From: Variovorax paradoxus_P | Lineage (GTDB): Bacteria; Pseudomonadota; Gammaproteobacteria; Burkholderiales; Burkholderiaceae_C | NCBI RefSeq assembly: GCF_050627025.1 | Contig: NZ_CP192472.1 | DNA: 64,000 nt | Reading direction: 5' to 3' (one strand) | Shown: positions 49,652-59,093 of the stretch, in pieces | Layout: each line of letters begins with the position of its first letter | Position numbering within the stretch: position 1 is the stretch's first letter | Made by a program: the position numbers and the translations under genes | The notes under the pieces: model-generated | Database searches by the model: none | Told to the model about the DNA's origin: nothing | Seen by the model: only the letters and a program-made list of their open reading frames with translations

Positions 49652-51262
49652 TTATTGCGCGACGATCACACCCTCGAGCGGCTGCAGCGTGAGCCGGCCC
49701 TTCACCGTGCCGGTGCGCTCCGCGTGCGTCGAGGCCAGCACGACGACCTCGGCCGGCAGCAGTTCGCCCGAAATGGTGGTCTCGGTAATGCCGAAGTTCA
49801 GCAGCACAACGAGCCGCCTTGTTCCCGAGGTTCTTGCGTAGGCCAGCACATCGGCGCCTGCGTCGAGCTGCTCGTGGCTGCCTTCGTGCAGCGCGGGCTC
49901 GTGCCGGCGCAGCGCAATCAGCCGCTTGTAGAGCTGCAGCATGGAGGCGGGATCGCCCATTTGCGCCTCCACGTTGCGCATGTGCCAGTCGCCGCCAAGG
50001 CGCAGCCACGGCGTACCGTCGGTAAAGCCGGCGGCGTGTGAGCGGCTCCACTGCATGGGCGTGCGCTGCGGGTCGCGCCCCAGGCCCTTGCCAGGCTCGT
50101 TCTTTTCGAACGGGTCCTGCACTTCTTCGGGGGGAATGGGCACGTCGGTCAGGCCGATCTCGTCGCCGTAGTAGAGCGTGGGCGTGCCGCGCAATGTAAG
50201 AAGCAGCATGGCCGCGAGGCGCGCCCTCTCCTGCCCCACCCGGCTTGCGATGCGCGGCTTGTCGTGGTTGCCAAGCACCCAGTTGGGGGCTGCGCCTTGG
50301 GGCAGCGCCGCTTCGTAGTTGCGCACGATGCGGTCGATTTCGGTCGCATGCCACGGCGCCGTGATGAGCTGGAAGTTGAACGGCAGCTGCACGCCCTGCA
50401 GCAGGCCTTCGGAGGTTGCGCCGTAATAGGCCATGAGCCGCTCGAGCGGAAGATACAACTCGCCGATCAGCACGCGCGCCGAGCTTGCATCGCTGAAGGC
50501 GTCCGCCACGCGGCGCATCTCGACGATGATGTCCTGCATCTCCGGCCGGTCGGTGGTGTAGAGCGGCAGCAGGCGGTGCGACGGGTCTGCCCCGGGCTGG
50601 TAGGCGGGGTTGGGCGGGTTGTCGCGGAACAGCTCGTCCTTGATGAGGTGGTACAGCACATCGATGCGAAAGCCGTCCACGCCGCGCCGGAACCAGAAGC
50701 GCAGCACCTCGTACATGGCTTCGCGCACCTCGGGGTTGCGCCAGTTGAGGTCGGGCTGCTCCTTCAGGAACGAATGGCAGTAGTACTGCCCGCTCGCCTC
50801 GTCGAAGGTCCATGCCGGCCCGCCGAAGTTGCTCAGCCAGTTGTTGGGCGGGCCACCGCCGGGAGCCGGGTCGCGCCACAGGTACCAGTCGCGCTTCGGG
50901 TTGTTGCGCGAGCCCCGGCTCTGCACAAACCAGGGGTGCCGGTCCGATGTGTGGTTGGGCACGAAGTCCAGCACAAGCTTGAGGCCGCGCGCCTTGCACT
51001 CGGCGGCCAGCGCATCGAAGTCTTCCAGCGTGCCAAAACGCGGATCGACGTTGCAGTAGTCGGAAATGTCGTACCCGAAGTCGGCCATTGGTGAGGGGTA
51101 GATCGGCGATATCCAGACGGCATCCACGCCAAGCTCGACCAGATAATCAAGCCGCCTCCGGATGCCGCGCAGGTCCCCGATGCCGTCTCCGTCGCTGTCC
51201 TGGAACGAACGCGGATAGATCTGATAAACGATTCCGTTCTTCCACCAAGCATCGGCCGACAT
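49652..51262 (-). CDS. GH13 alpha-glucosidase/oligo-glucosidase
   Basis: A 536-aa GH13 enzyme with WWKNGIVYQIYPRSFQDSDG at the start, Asp in VDGFRIDVLYHL, Glu in LIGELYLP and Asp in LGNHDKPR, plus a C-terminal beta domain. The pattern fits alpha-glucosidase or trehalulose/oligo-1,6-glucosidase types acting on short alpha-glucosides. There is no signal peptide, so it is cytosolic. It is divergent from the TreS-like gene at 51323, sharing a 60-base promoter region. Confidence 0.88.
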   Translation of the reverse strand: MSADAWWKNGIVYQIYPRSFQDSDGDGIGDLRGIRRRLDYLVELGVDAVWISPIYPSPMADFGYDISDYCNVDPRFGTLEDFDALAAECKARGLKLVLDFVPNHTSDRHPWFVQSRGSRNNPKRDWYLWRDPAPGGGPPNNWLSNFGGPAWTFDEASGQYYCHSFLKEQPDLNWRNPEVREAMYEVLRFWFRRGVDGFRIDVLYHLIKDELFRDNPPNPAYQPGADPSHRLLPLYTTDRPEMQDIIVEMRRVADAFSDASSARVLIGELYLPLERLMAYYGATSEGLLQGVQLPFNFQLITAPWHATEIDRIVRNYEAALPQGAAPNWVLGNHDKPRIASRVGQERARLAAMLLLTLRGTPTLYYGDEIGLTDVPIPPEEVQDPFEKNEPGKGLGRDPQRTPMQWSRSHAAGFTDGTPWLRLGGDWHMRNVEAQMGDPASMLQLYKRLIALRRHEPALHEGSHEQLDAGADVLAYARTSGTRRLVVLLNFGITETTISGELLPAEVVVLASTHAERTGTVKGRLTLQPLEGVIVAQ

Positions 51263-51322
51263 CGGGTTTCCTTTCGTGTGTCCTGTGTTGCGAGGCTTCC
51301 ATTCTTAGGAGGTTCCCCCGGC

Positions 51323-52987
51323 ATGATCAATGACCTTTGGTACAAGAACGCCCTGGTGTACTGTCTCTCGGTGGGGACCTTCATGGACTCCAACGGAGAC
51401 GGCTGCGGCGACTTCGAAGGCCTGACACGCAGGCTGGAGTACCTTCATGGCCTGGGCGTGACAACGCTGTGGCTCATGCCGTTCCATCCGTCTCCGGGCC
51501 GTGACGACGGCTACGATGTTTCGGACTATTACAACGTAGACCCCCGCTTTGGCACGCTCGGCGACTTCGTCGAGTTCACGCATTCGGCCGAGCAGCTCGG
51601 CATGCGCGTGCTGATGGACCTGGTGGTCAACCACACCTCCGACCAGCACCCGTGGTTTCTGGATGCGCGCAAGAGCCGGAATTCAAAATACCACGACTGG
51701 TATGTGTGGTCAGACAAGAAGCCGCCCCGCTTCACCGACGGTGTGGTCTTTCCGGGCGTGCAGAAATCGACCTGGACTTTCGACAAGCTCGCAAGGCGCT
51801 GGTACTTTCATCGCTTCTACGAGTTCCAGCCCGACCTGAACACGGCCAACCCGCAGGTGCAGGCCGAGATCCTGAAGATCATGGGCTTCTGGACGCAGCT
51901 GGGCGTGTCGGGTTTTCGCATGGATGCCGTGCCGTTCGTGATCGGCGCCAAGGGGCCGAAGGTCGTGTACCCCACCGAGCGCTTCGACATGCTGCGGCAG
52001 TTTCGCGAACTTCTTCAATGGCGCCGGGGCGACGCCATCATTCTGGCCGAGGCCAACGTGCTGCCCAAGACCAACATGGCGTACTTCGGCGACGAGGGCG
52101 AGCGGCTGCACATGATGTTCAACTTTCAGGTGAACCAGAACCTGTTCTATGCCATGGCCGTGGGCGACACGCGCCCGCTGGTCAAGGCATTGGAGGCCAC
52201 CCGGGAGCGCCCCGCCACGTCGCAGTGGGTCATGTTCCTGCGCAACCACGACGAGCTCGACCTGGGGCGCCTGCGGCCCGCGCAGCGCAAGCGCGTGTTC
52301 GAGGCGTTCGGCCCCGACAAGAACATGCAGCTGTACGACCGCGGCATACGCCGCCGCCTTGCGCCCATGCTGGGCGGCAACCGGCGGCGGCTCGAGCTGG
52401 CCTACAGCCTCATGCTCACCCTGCCCGGTACGCCGGTCATGCGCTACGGCGACGAAATCGGCATGGGCGACGACCTGAGCCTGCCGGAGCGCAACTGCGC
52501 GCGAACGCCCATGCAGTGGTCCACCGAGAAGCAGGGCGGGTTCACCACCTCTTCAAGGCCGGTGCTCCCGGTGGTTTCGGGCGGTGCCTACGGCTTCGAG
52601 CATGTGAACGTGGCGGCGCAGCGGCGCGACCCCGACTCGCTGCTCAACTGGATGGAGCGCGTGTTTCGCATGCGCAAGGAAGTGCCCGAGATCGGTTGGG
52701 GCGACTTCGACGTGATTCCCAACGACGAGCACGCGGTGCTGGTGGTGCGCTACGAATGGCGCGGCAACGCGGTTGTATTCATCCACAATTTCGACGCGAA
52801 CCCGCTGGAGATAAAGCTCGAGGCCAAGGCGCTGGGCCGGCACGGCGGTCAACTCATCAATTTGCTGTCGAACGCGCACAGCCGCGCCAATGCCAAGGGA
52901 AAGCACTGCATGGTGATCGAATCCTATGGCTACCGGTGGTTTCGCGTGGGCCCGCTCGACTACCTGCTCAAGCGGGACGAAATGTGA
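51323..52987 (+). CDS. TreS-like GH13 enzyme without kinase domain
   Basis: A 554-aa GH13 protein close to the amylase half of TreS: MINDLWYKNALVYCLSVGTF, Asp in VSGFRMDAVPFV, Glu in IILAEANVLP and Asp in LRNHDELDLG. It could interconvert trehalose and maltose or act as an alpha-amylase-like glucanotransferase. It has no maltokinase tail, unlike the protein from 37697-41026. TAGGAGG lies 10 bases before ATG 51323. Confidence 0.85.
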   Translation: MINDLWYKNALVYCLSVGTFMDSNGDGCGDFEGLTRRLEYLHGLGVTTLWLMPFHPSPGRDDGYDVSDYYNVDPRFGTLGDFVEFTHSAEQLGMRVLMDLVVNHTSDQHPWFLDARKSRNSKYHDWYVWSDKKPPRFTDGVVFPGVQKSTWTFDKLARRWYFHRFYEFQPDLNTANPQVQAEILKIMGFWTQLGVSGFRMDAVPFVIGAKGPKVVYPTERFDMLRQFRELLQWRRGDAIILAEANVLPKTNMAYFGDEGERLHMMFNFQVNQNLFYAMAVGDTRPLVKALEATRERPATSQWVMFLRNHDELDLGRLRPAQRKRVFEAFGPDKNMQLYDRGIRRRLAPMLGGNRRRLELAYSLMLTLPGTPVMRYGDEIGMGDDLSLPERNCARTPMQWSTEKQGGFTTSSRPVLPVVSGGAYGFEHVNVAAQRRDPDSLLNWMERVFRMRKEVPEIGWGDFDVIPNDEHAVLVVRYEWRGNAVVFIHNFDANPLEIKLEAKALGRHGGQLINLLSNAHSRANAKGKHCMVIESYGYRWFRVGPLDYLLKRDEM

Positions 52988-53099
52988 GGGCGCCGCGGTG
53001 GCACAGCAACATATGGGGGATTGCGCGAAGTACGGGAAATTCGGCTTCTGACACACTACATGCGCAACGCGGATTCCATCGCGGTGCCTGTCCACGCCA

Positions 53100-56000
53100 A
53101 TGAACTTATCAGGTCTCCGGAACATTCGCATCAGCTTGAATACACGCCTCGGCCTGGGCGTTGCCTTGGTGGTCCTGGCGGCCACGTTCACCATCGGCGC
53201 GGTGGCCCTGAACCTGGTCAAGGCCAGCATGAAGGCATCGATCGAGAGCGAGGAGTTCGCGCGGCTGTCGGCCGTTGCAAACACGGTCAATCAAAAGTTC
53301 ATCAGCCGGCGCACCCTGCTCGAGACTTTTGCCAACAGCGTCGAATCGCAAGACTTTGCCGACACGGCGGCGCTGCAGGCCTTTCTTGAAAAGCACCAGC
53401 CGCTGCGCAAGGCGTTCAGCAACGTTGCGTTCTTCACGGCCGACGGCGACCTGATTGCCAGCCTTAGCGGTGCGCAGCAGCAAGGCAGCGTCAACATCAG
53501 GGACCGCCCGTACTTTCAGCAGACCATCGCTTCCAAGGCGGGCGTCATTTCCGAGCCCTATCTCAACCGGCTGAGCGGCCTGGGGCAAATTGCCATTACC
53601 CAGCCGGTGCGGAACCAGGCGGGCGAAGTGAAATACGTGATCTCGGGCGCCATCAACCTGAAAGAGCGCAACCTGCTGGGCGAGCTTGGCGATGTGAAGT
53701 TCGGCGAAACCGGCTACCTCTTCATCACCAGCACCGAGGGCGTGGTAATCGACCACCCCCGCACTGAGTTCGTCGTCAACCAGACGGGTCTCAAGGGCAC
53801 GGGCAACCCCGAGATCGACCGCCCGATGGAAGGCTACGAAGGCGCAGCCGAAGGCGTCAACCATGCAGGAGTGCCGGGCCTCTATGCCTTCAAGCGCATC
53901 CAGCAGACCAACTGGATCATCGGGGCGATGTACCCGACCGCGGAAGCTTTTGCCAGGGTCGGCGCCATCGAGCGCGCAGCGTGGGTGGGTGCGCTGGTGC
54001 TCGCGGCAGTGGCGGGCGCGGTTGCACTGGCGGTGGTCAGCAGGCAGCTCAGGCCGCTCAAGTACCTGCACCGGCACATGCTGGACGTCGACAACGCGGC
54101 CATGGAAAGCGCCGTGCCCCGCACCTACCCCCGCAACGAGATAGGCGATCTTGCGCGCACCTTCGACGAACTGATGCGGCAGCGCAAGACGAGCGAGAAG
54201 TTCCTGCGCGACATTACCGACAACCTTCCGGCGATGGTGTCGCACGTGGATGCGCAAGGCCGCTACACCTTCGTCAACGCCCCGCTCTGCAAAAAGCTCG
54301 ACCGCGGCGCGGCGCAGCTCATCGGGCGCACCGCCAGCCCACCGGGCGAAAACGAGGCACTGGACGCCTCGGTTAGCCGCGTGATGGCTGGCGAAGCCGT
54401 CAGCTTCGAGAGCCGGGGCGATGCGCGCCGCGGCGAGCAAGACCGCTACTACCAGACCGAGCTCATTCCCGATCGCGACCAGACGGGGCAGGTTCGCGGC
54501 TACTACGCCATGACCTCCGACGTGACGGAGCGCAAGCAGATTGAAATGAGCCTGGCGCACAGCGAAGCGCAGGTGCGGATCATTGCGGACAACATTCCCG
54601 CGCTGGTGTCGCATGTGGATTCGTCGCTGCGGTACACCTTTGTCAATGCGAAGGTCAAGGCGCTGCACAAGGACAGGGCCATGATCGGCCGGTCGATGCC
54701 GGAGGTGCGCGGCTCGGACGATTTCGCGATAGTTGCCGACTCTTACCGGCGTGCGCTTGCCGGTGAAACGGTGGTGATCGAAAAATCGGGCGACCCGGCC
54801 ATCGGCATTGGAGACCGCACCTTCAAGGCCCACTACATTCCCGACCGCGACACCGACGGCGTGGTGCAAGGCGTGTTCGCCATGACCTTCGACATTACCG
54901 ACGAGGTGAACATCCGCAAGGCGCTCACCGAGCAGCAGAAGCGGCTGCGCGACGTAACCGACAACATTCCGGCGCTGGTGGGCTACTTCGACAGCGACGA
55001 AAACTGTCTTTTTGCGAACGTGCGGGCGCGGCGCATGGCGGGGCTGGACGACGGCCCGCTCGTCGGCGTGAACCTGCGCAGGGCCGTGGGCGACACGGTG
55101 TACCGGCAGCAGCAGCCCTACCTGCCCATGGTGCGCGAAGGCAAGGCGGTGAGGTTTCCGGTGCGCACACCGCTGCACGGCAAGACCGGCTATTTCCAGG
55201 TCAACCTGATTCCCGACAAGGACCTGGACGGCAAGGTGCTGGGCTTCTATCTGATGACCTTCAACATCACCGCGCTGAAGAAGGCCGAAGTGCGGCAGGC
55301 CGAAAGCGAAATGCGCCTGCGTACCATCACCGACAACCTGCCGGCGCTCATCACCTACATCGACCGCGAAGAGAAGATCACCTTTGCCAACGCCACTTAT
55401 CGGGACTGGCTGGGCGTGGAGCCCTCCACCATTCTTGGCCATCACATTGGCGACGTGGCCGGCCCCGAGCTGTACATCTCTCGCAAGCCCATGATCCAGC
55501 GGGCCCTGGCCGGCGAGCGGGTCGAGTTCGAGGGCTACATGCGCACCAAGGATTCGGACCGCATCACGCGCGTGAGCTACGTGCCCGACACGGGGCCCGA
55601 CGGAATTACCCGCGGCATTTTCTCGCTGAGCTTCGACATCAGCGCGCTGAAGGCGGTGGAGCGCAAGCTGACCGACCTGGCGCGCGCCGACACGCTCACG
55701 GGCCTTTCGAACCGGCTCGCATTCAACGAGTTCTTGCCCGGCGCCATTGCCCGCGCGCAGCGCACGCAATGCGCGCTGGCGGTGCTGTTCCTGGACATCG
55801 ATCGCTTCAAGACCATCAACGACACCCTCGGCCATGCCACGGGCGACGGTGTGCTGGTCGAATACGCGCGGCGCCTCCTGGCCAGTGTGCGAAGCACCGA
55901 CACCGTGGCGCGCCTTGCCGGGGACGAATTTGTGGTGGTGCTCGAAAACCTGCACACAAGAGAGGCGGCGGAGGCCATCGCGCGAAAGATCGTCGACCAG

Positions 56001-56180
56001 ATGGCAAACACGCCGTTCGAAGTCGATGGGCAGAGCCTTCGCGTCACCACCAGCATCGGCGTGGCTTTTCACCCCGCGAGCGAGCCGCCCGCCACGCCTT
56101 CCGAACTGCTCGCCAATGCCGATGCGGCGCTGTACCGCGCAAAGTCCGCGGGCCGCAATACGTACGGCTTTTCGGATTGA
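53100..56180 (+). CDS. Diguanylate cyclase with sensor and four PAS domains
   Basis: A 1026-aa membrane protein. TM1 (about 18-42) and TM2 (about 290-315) flank a periplasmic dCACHE-like sensor; HAMP and four PAS domains follow (each with a DNIPAL/DNLPA-type start), then a GGDEF domain whose signature reads AGDEF near 940. An I-site RSTD lies 5 residues before it, allowing product inhibition. AGDEF variants are often active. It is upstream of an MshEN ATPase and an EAL protein, consistent with a c-di-GMP circuit. No strong ribosome site is seen before ATG 53100. Confidence 0.9.
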   Translation: MNLSGLRNIRISLNTRLGLGVALVVLAATFTIGAVALNLVKASMKASIESEEFARLSAVANTVNQKFISRRTLLETFANSVESQDFADTAALQAFLEKHQPLRKAFSNVAFFTADGDLIASLSGAQQQGSVNIRDRPYFQQTIASKAGVISEPYLNRLSGLGQIAITQPVRNQAGEVKYVISGAINLKERNLLGELGDVKFGETGYLFITSTEGVVIDHPRTEFVVNQTGLKGTGNPEIDRPMEGYEGAAEGVNHAGVPGLYAFKRIQQTNWIIGAMYPTAEAFARVGAIERAAWVGALVLAAVAGAVALAVVSRQLRPLKYLHRHMLDVDNAAMESAVPRTYPRNEIGDLARTFDELMRQRKTSEKFLRDITDNLPAMVSHVDAQGRYTFVNAPLCKKLDRGAAQLIGRTASPPGENEALDASVSRVMAGEAVSFESRGDARRGEQDRYYQTELIPDRDQTGQVRGYYAMTSDVTERKQIEMSLAHSEAQVRIIADNIPALVSHVDSSLRYTFVNAKVKALHKDRAMIGRSMPEVRGSDDFAIVADSYRRALAGETVVIEKSGDPAIGIGDRTFKAHYIPDRDTDGVVQGVFAMTFDITDEVNIRKALTEQQKRLRDVTDNIPALVGYFDSDENCLFANVRARRMAGLDDGPLVGVNLRRAVGDTVYRQQQPYLPMVREGKAVRFPVRTPLHGKTGYFQVNLIPDKDLDGKVLGFYLMTFNITALKKAEVRQAESEMRLRTITDNLPALITYIDREEKITFANATYRDWLGVEPSTILGHHIGDVAGPELYISRKPMIQRALAGERVEFEGYMRTKDSDRITRVSYVPDTGPDGITRGIFSLSFDISALKAVERKLTDLARADTLTGLSNRLAFNEFLPGAIARAQRTQCALAVLFLDIDRFKTINDTLGHATGDGVLVEYARRLLASVRSTDTVARLAGDEFVVVLENLHTREAAEAIARKIVDQMANTPFEVDGQSLRVTTSIGVAFHPASEPPATPSELLANADAALYRAKSAGRNTYGFSD

Positions 56181-56301
56181 TGCGCCTCAGTTGAGAACTT
56201 TGGTAGTGATGTTGCGCGGCGACGGCTCCTCGCATGCGGTGTGCTCCTGCTGACAAGCCTCCTTGGCCCCCCCAGAATGGGTTCATAGGAGATTCAAATT
56301 C

Positions 56302-58194
56302 ATGTCGCCGACCGAAATCGTCACGCCCGAGCAACTGCTGCACGCCCTTGAAGTCCAAAGCCGCATGCCCATCCTGCGCATCGGCCAGGCGCTGATGGCG
56401 CTGGGCGCGGTTACCGAAGAGCAGCTGCGCGAGGGCCTGGCCCAGCAGCAACTCGACCGCAGCGTGCCCCTGGGCGAAACGCTGGTTCGCATGGGCGTGG
56501 TCACACGCGAGCAGCTGAAGGCCGCGCTCGTGCGCAAGATGGGCTACCCGCTGGTCAACCTGCACGTGTTTCCGGTTTCCATCGACGCCCTGCGCACCAT
56601 CAGCCACGGGGTTGCCCGCCGCCTGCAAGTGATGCCGCTCATGCTGCACGAAGGCCGGCTCATCGTTGCCATGGACGACCCGGCCAGCCGGCATGCCGCC
56701 ATCGACGAGGTGGAGTTCATCTCGCAGCTGAAGGTGGTGCCGGTCATCGGCGAATGCCTGGTGCTCGATACGGTGCTCTACAAGGCCTACGGCAAGATCG
56801 GCAGCGACACGGTGCTCGACCCGACCATCGTGCATGACCCCTCGCGGCCTCTGGAGTTCGAGCCCGCAGCCACCAGCGAACTGCTGGTGACCCTTGAAAA
56901 GGAACGCCCCACTCCCGCGATCGAAGAAGAGTCGACCATCGAGCAGTCGGACAACTCGCTGGTGCGAATGATCAACAGCATGATCGTCGACGCGCACCGC
57001 GAAGGCGTGTCCGACATTCACATCGAAAGCTATCCGGGGCAAGAAAAAACCCGCATCCGTTTTCGCCGCGACGGACGGCTGCGCACCCACCTGGAGCTGC
57101 CGGCCAGCTACCGCAACGCGGTGGTCGCACGCGTAAAGATCATGTGCGACCTGGACATCAGCGAAAAGCGCAAGCCGCAGGACGGCAAGATCAACTTTGC
57201 CAAATACTCGCCGCAGCACCGCATCGAGCTGCGCGTGGCCACCATCCCCACCACCAACGGGCTGGAAGACGTGGTCATGCGCATCCTGGCTTCGGCCAAG
57301 CCCATTGCGCTGGAGCAGCTCGGCCTCTCTGAACGCAACCTGCTGGAGTTCACCAAGGCGGTGGAGCGGCCCTACGGGATGGTGCTTTGCGTGGGCCCCA
57401 CGGGTTCGGGCAAGACCACCACGCTGCACTCGGCGCTGATGCACATCAACACGCCGGAGCGCAAGATCTGGACGGCCGAAGACCCCATCGAAATTACCCA
57501 GCCGGGCCTGCGCCAGGTGCAGGTGAACCCGCGCATCGAATGGACCTTTGCCAAGGCGCTGCGGGCCTTTGTGCGCGCCGATCCGGACGTGATCATGGTG
57601 GGCGAAATCCGCGACGAGGAAACCGCCAGGACCGCCATCGAGGCCTCATTGACGGGCCACCTGGTGCTGTCGACGCTGCACACCAACAGCGCGCCCGAAA
57701 CCGTGACCCGGCTGCTCGACATGGGCATGGACCCGTTCAACTTTGCGGATTCGCTGCTGGCGGTGCTGGCGCAGCGGCTGGTGCGCCGCCTTTGCAGCCG
57801 CTGCGTGACCAGCCGGCCGATGCGCCCCGAAGAAGTGGAGGAGCTGCTGGCCGACTACATGCACTCTTTCGGCGTGCACGACACGCCGGCCGAACGCGAG
57901 TCGGTACGACACGGCTGGCACCGCCACTACGGGCAGGACGGCCAGCTGCTCGCCTATTCATGCCCCGGGTGCAAGCACTGCGACAACACCGGTTTCAGCG
58001 GGCGCGTGGGCATTCATGAGCTGATGGTGGTCTCGAAAACGCTACGCCGCCTGATCCAGGGCGGAGCGCGTGCCGAAGAGCTGCAGGAAGCGGCCCTGCG
58101 CGAGGGCCTGCGCACCTTGCGCCAGGACGGCATCGAGAAGGTCCTGGCCGGCAAGACCACCATCGAAGAGGTCCGCGCGACGAGCAACGTCTGA
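56302..58194 (+). CDS. GspE/PilB-type ATPase with MshEN c-di-GMP-binding domain
   Basis: A 630-aa assembly ATPase. Two tandem MshEN motifs lie at residues 26-49 (RIGQALMALG...L...L..Q) and 56-79 (PLGETLVRMG...L...L..K), the 24-residue pattern known to bind c-di-GMP in MshE. After a linker comes the ATPase core: Walker A GPTGSGKTT, EDPIEI, Asp box GEIRDEETA and HTNSAPE, then a zinc motif (CSRC...CPGCKHC). It powers extension of type IV pili or a type II secretion pseudopilus; no pilin or GspF genes lie nearby. AGGAGA precedes ATG 56302. Confidence 0.9.
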   Translation: MSPTEIVTPEQLLHALEVQSRMPILRIGQALMALGAVTEEQLREGLAQQQLDRSVPLGETLVRMGVVTREQLKAALVRKMGYPLVNLHVFPVSIDALRTISHGVARRLQVMPLMLHEGRLIVAMDDPASRHAAIDEVEFISQLKVVPVIGECLVLDTVLYKAYGKIGSDTVLDPTIVHDPSRPLEFEPAATSELLVTLEKERPTPAIEEESTIEQSDNSLVRMINSMIVDAHREGVSDIHIESYPGQEKTRIRFRRDGRLRTHLELPASYRNAVVARVKIMCDLDISEKRKPQDGKINFAKYSPQHRIELRVATIPTTNGLEDVVMRILASAKPIALEQLGLSERNLLEFTKAVERPYGMVLCVGPTGSGKTTTLHSALMHINTPERKIWTAEDPIEITQPGLRQVQVNPRIEWTFAKALRAFVRADPDVIMVGEIRDEETARTAIEASLTGHLVLSTLHTNSAPETVTRLLDMGMDPFNFADSLLAVLAQRLVRRLCSRCVTSRPMRPEEVEELLADYMHSFGVHDTPAERESVRHGWHRHYGQDGQLLAYSCPGCKHCDNTGFSGRVGIHELMVVSKTLRRLIQGGARAEELQEAALREGLRTLRQDGIEKVLAGKTTIEEVRATSNV

Positions 58195-58200
58195 GGGATC

Positions 58201-58224
58201 GGCGCCGCATGCCATGGCGGCGCC
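58201..58224. terminator. GC-rich hairpin after the ATPase gene
   Basis: GGCGCCGC (58201-58208) pairs perfectly with GCGGCGCC (58217-58224) around an 8-base loop, just after the stop at 58194 and between convergent genes. No U-run follows, so it may be a Rho-dependent or weak terminator. Confidence 0.4.
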
Positions 58225-58244
58225 GCGCTGGCCGTGCCTGCGCC

Positions 58245-58270
58245 GGTTCAGTTCGGTTCAGTTCGGCTCA
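58245..58270. repeat. 10-bp tandem repeat
   Basis: GGTTCAGTTC occurs twice in a row (58245-58254, 58255-58264) and is followed by a degenerate copy. It spans the end of the EAL gene and could be a slippage-prone site; its stop lies within it. Confidence 0.6.
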
Positions 58271-59011
58271 GGCGGCATCCCACGCCACGGGCGGCAGCAT
58301 CTCGACGGCCGGCCTGGCAAACAAGAAGCCCTGGAACAGCCCCACGCCCAGTGCCTGCAGCGCGTGCACCTCTTCGGAGCTTTCGACGCCTTCGGCCACC
58401 AACCGGATGTCAAGCTCGGCGCAGGTGCCGACAAAACCCTTGACGATGCTGAGCCGGACCGGATCGGTGTGGATGTTGCGCACCAGGCCCATGTCGATCT
58501 TCACCAGGTCGGGCTGAAAGCCCGCCAGCAGTTCGAAGCCGGCGTAGGCAGCGCCAAAGTCGTCGATGGCCGAGGTGAAACCGTAGGCCTTGTGGGCCCG
58601 GAAGGCGGCGGCAAGCGCCGGCAGGTCGGCCACGCGCTCGCACTCGGCAATCTCGAACATCAGCCGGTGCACCGGAAAGTTGCACCGCCGGGCCGTGTCC
58701 ATGGCGGTGTGAAAGCAGTCGATGCGCTCCGTGATGTCGTTGGGCCACACGTTGAGGCTGAGCCTTGTCTGCATGCCCAGTGCGGAAGCGGACTCGATGG
58801 CCTTGATGCGGCAGGCCTCATGAAACGCGAACCTGTGCCGCGGACTCACGCGTGCCAACACCTCGATGGCGCCCTCCCCCGACATGCCGCGCACCAGTGC
58901 TTCGTGCGCAAAAATTTCCCTGCGTTCGAAGTCCACGATCGGCTGAAAAGCCATCACAAACCCGGAATCGGGCTCGGGAGACCCGGAGTTAGCCGTTGTT
59001 TGGATGGTCAC
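58268..59011 (-). CDS. EAL-domain phosphodiesterase
   Basis: A 247-aa stand-alone EAL domain. The catalytic signature residues are present: HEALVRG, Asn in SLNVWPND, Glu in FEIAECE, both Asp in IDDFGAAYAG, Lys in LVKIDM, and Glu in LVAEGVES. It should linearise c-di-GMP. It starts at GTG 59011, the only in-frame start at the family's N-terminus, with no strong ribosome site. Convergent with the MshEN ATPase gene, so c-di-GMP synthesis, reception and breakdown are all encoded in 6 kb. Confidence 0.9.
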   Translation of the reverse strand: MTIQTTANSGSPEPDSGFVMAFQPIVDFERREIFAHEALVRGMSGEGAIEVLARVSPRHRFAFHEACRIKAIESASALGMQTRLSLNVWPNDITERIDCFHTAMDTARRCNFPVHRLMFEIAECERVADLPALAAAFRAHKAYGFTSAIDDFGAAYAGFELLAGFQPDLVKIDMGLVRNIHTDPVRLSIVKGFVGTCAELDIRLVAEGVESSEEVHALQALGVGLFQGFLFARPAVEMLPPVAWDAA

Positions 59012-59093
59012 AGGTGGGGTTCCGCGGTGGAATTCAATTAGTTAAATTTTCTTATACGGGCGGCAGGTTAGCGCAAAAATGTAAGCGCCGGCA

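Noticed and set aside
53109..56072. A 987-codon minus-strand ORF opposite the diguanylate cyclase
   Set aside because: It is the antisense of a well-supported gene; high GC keeps stops rare and the sequence has no protein-family features.
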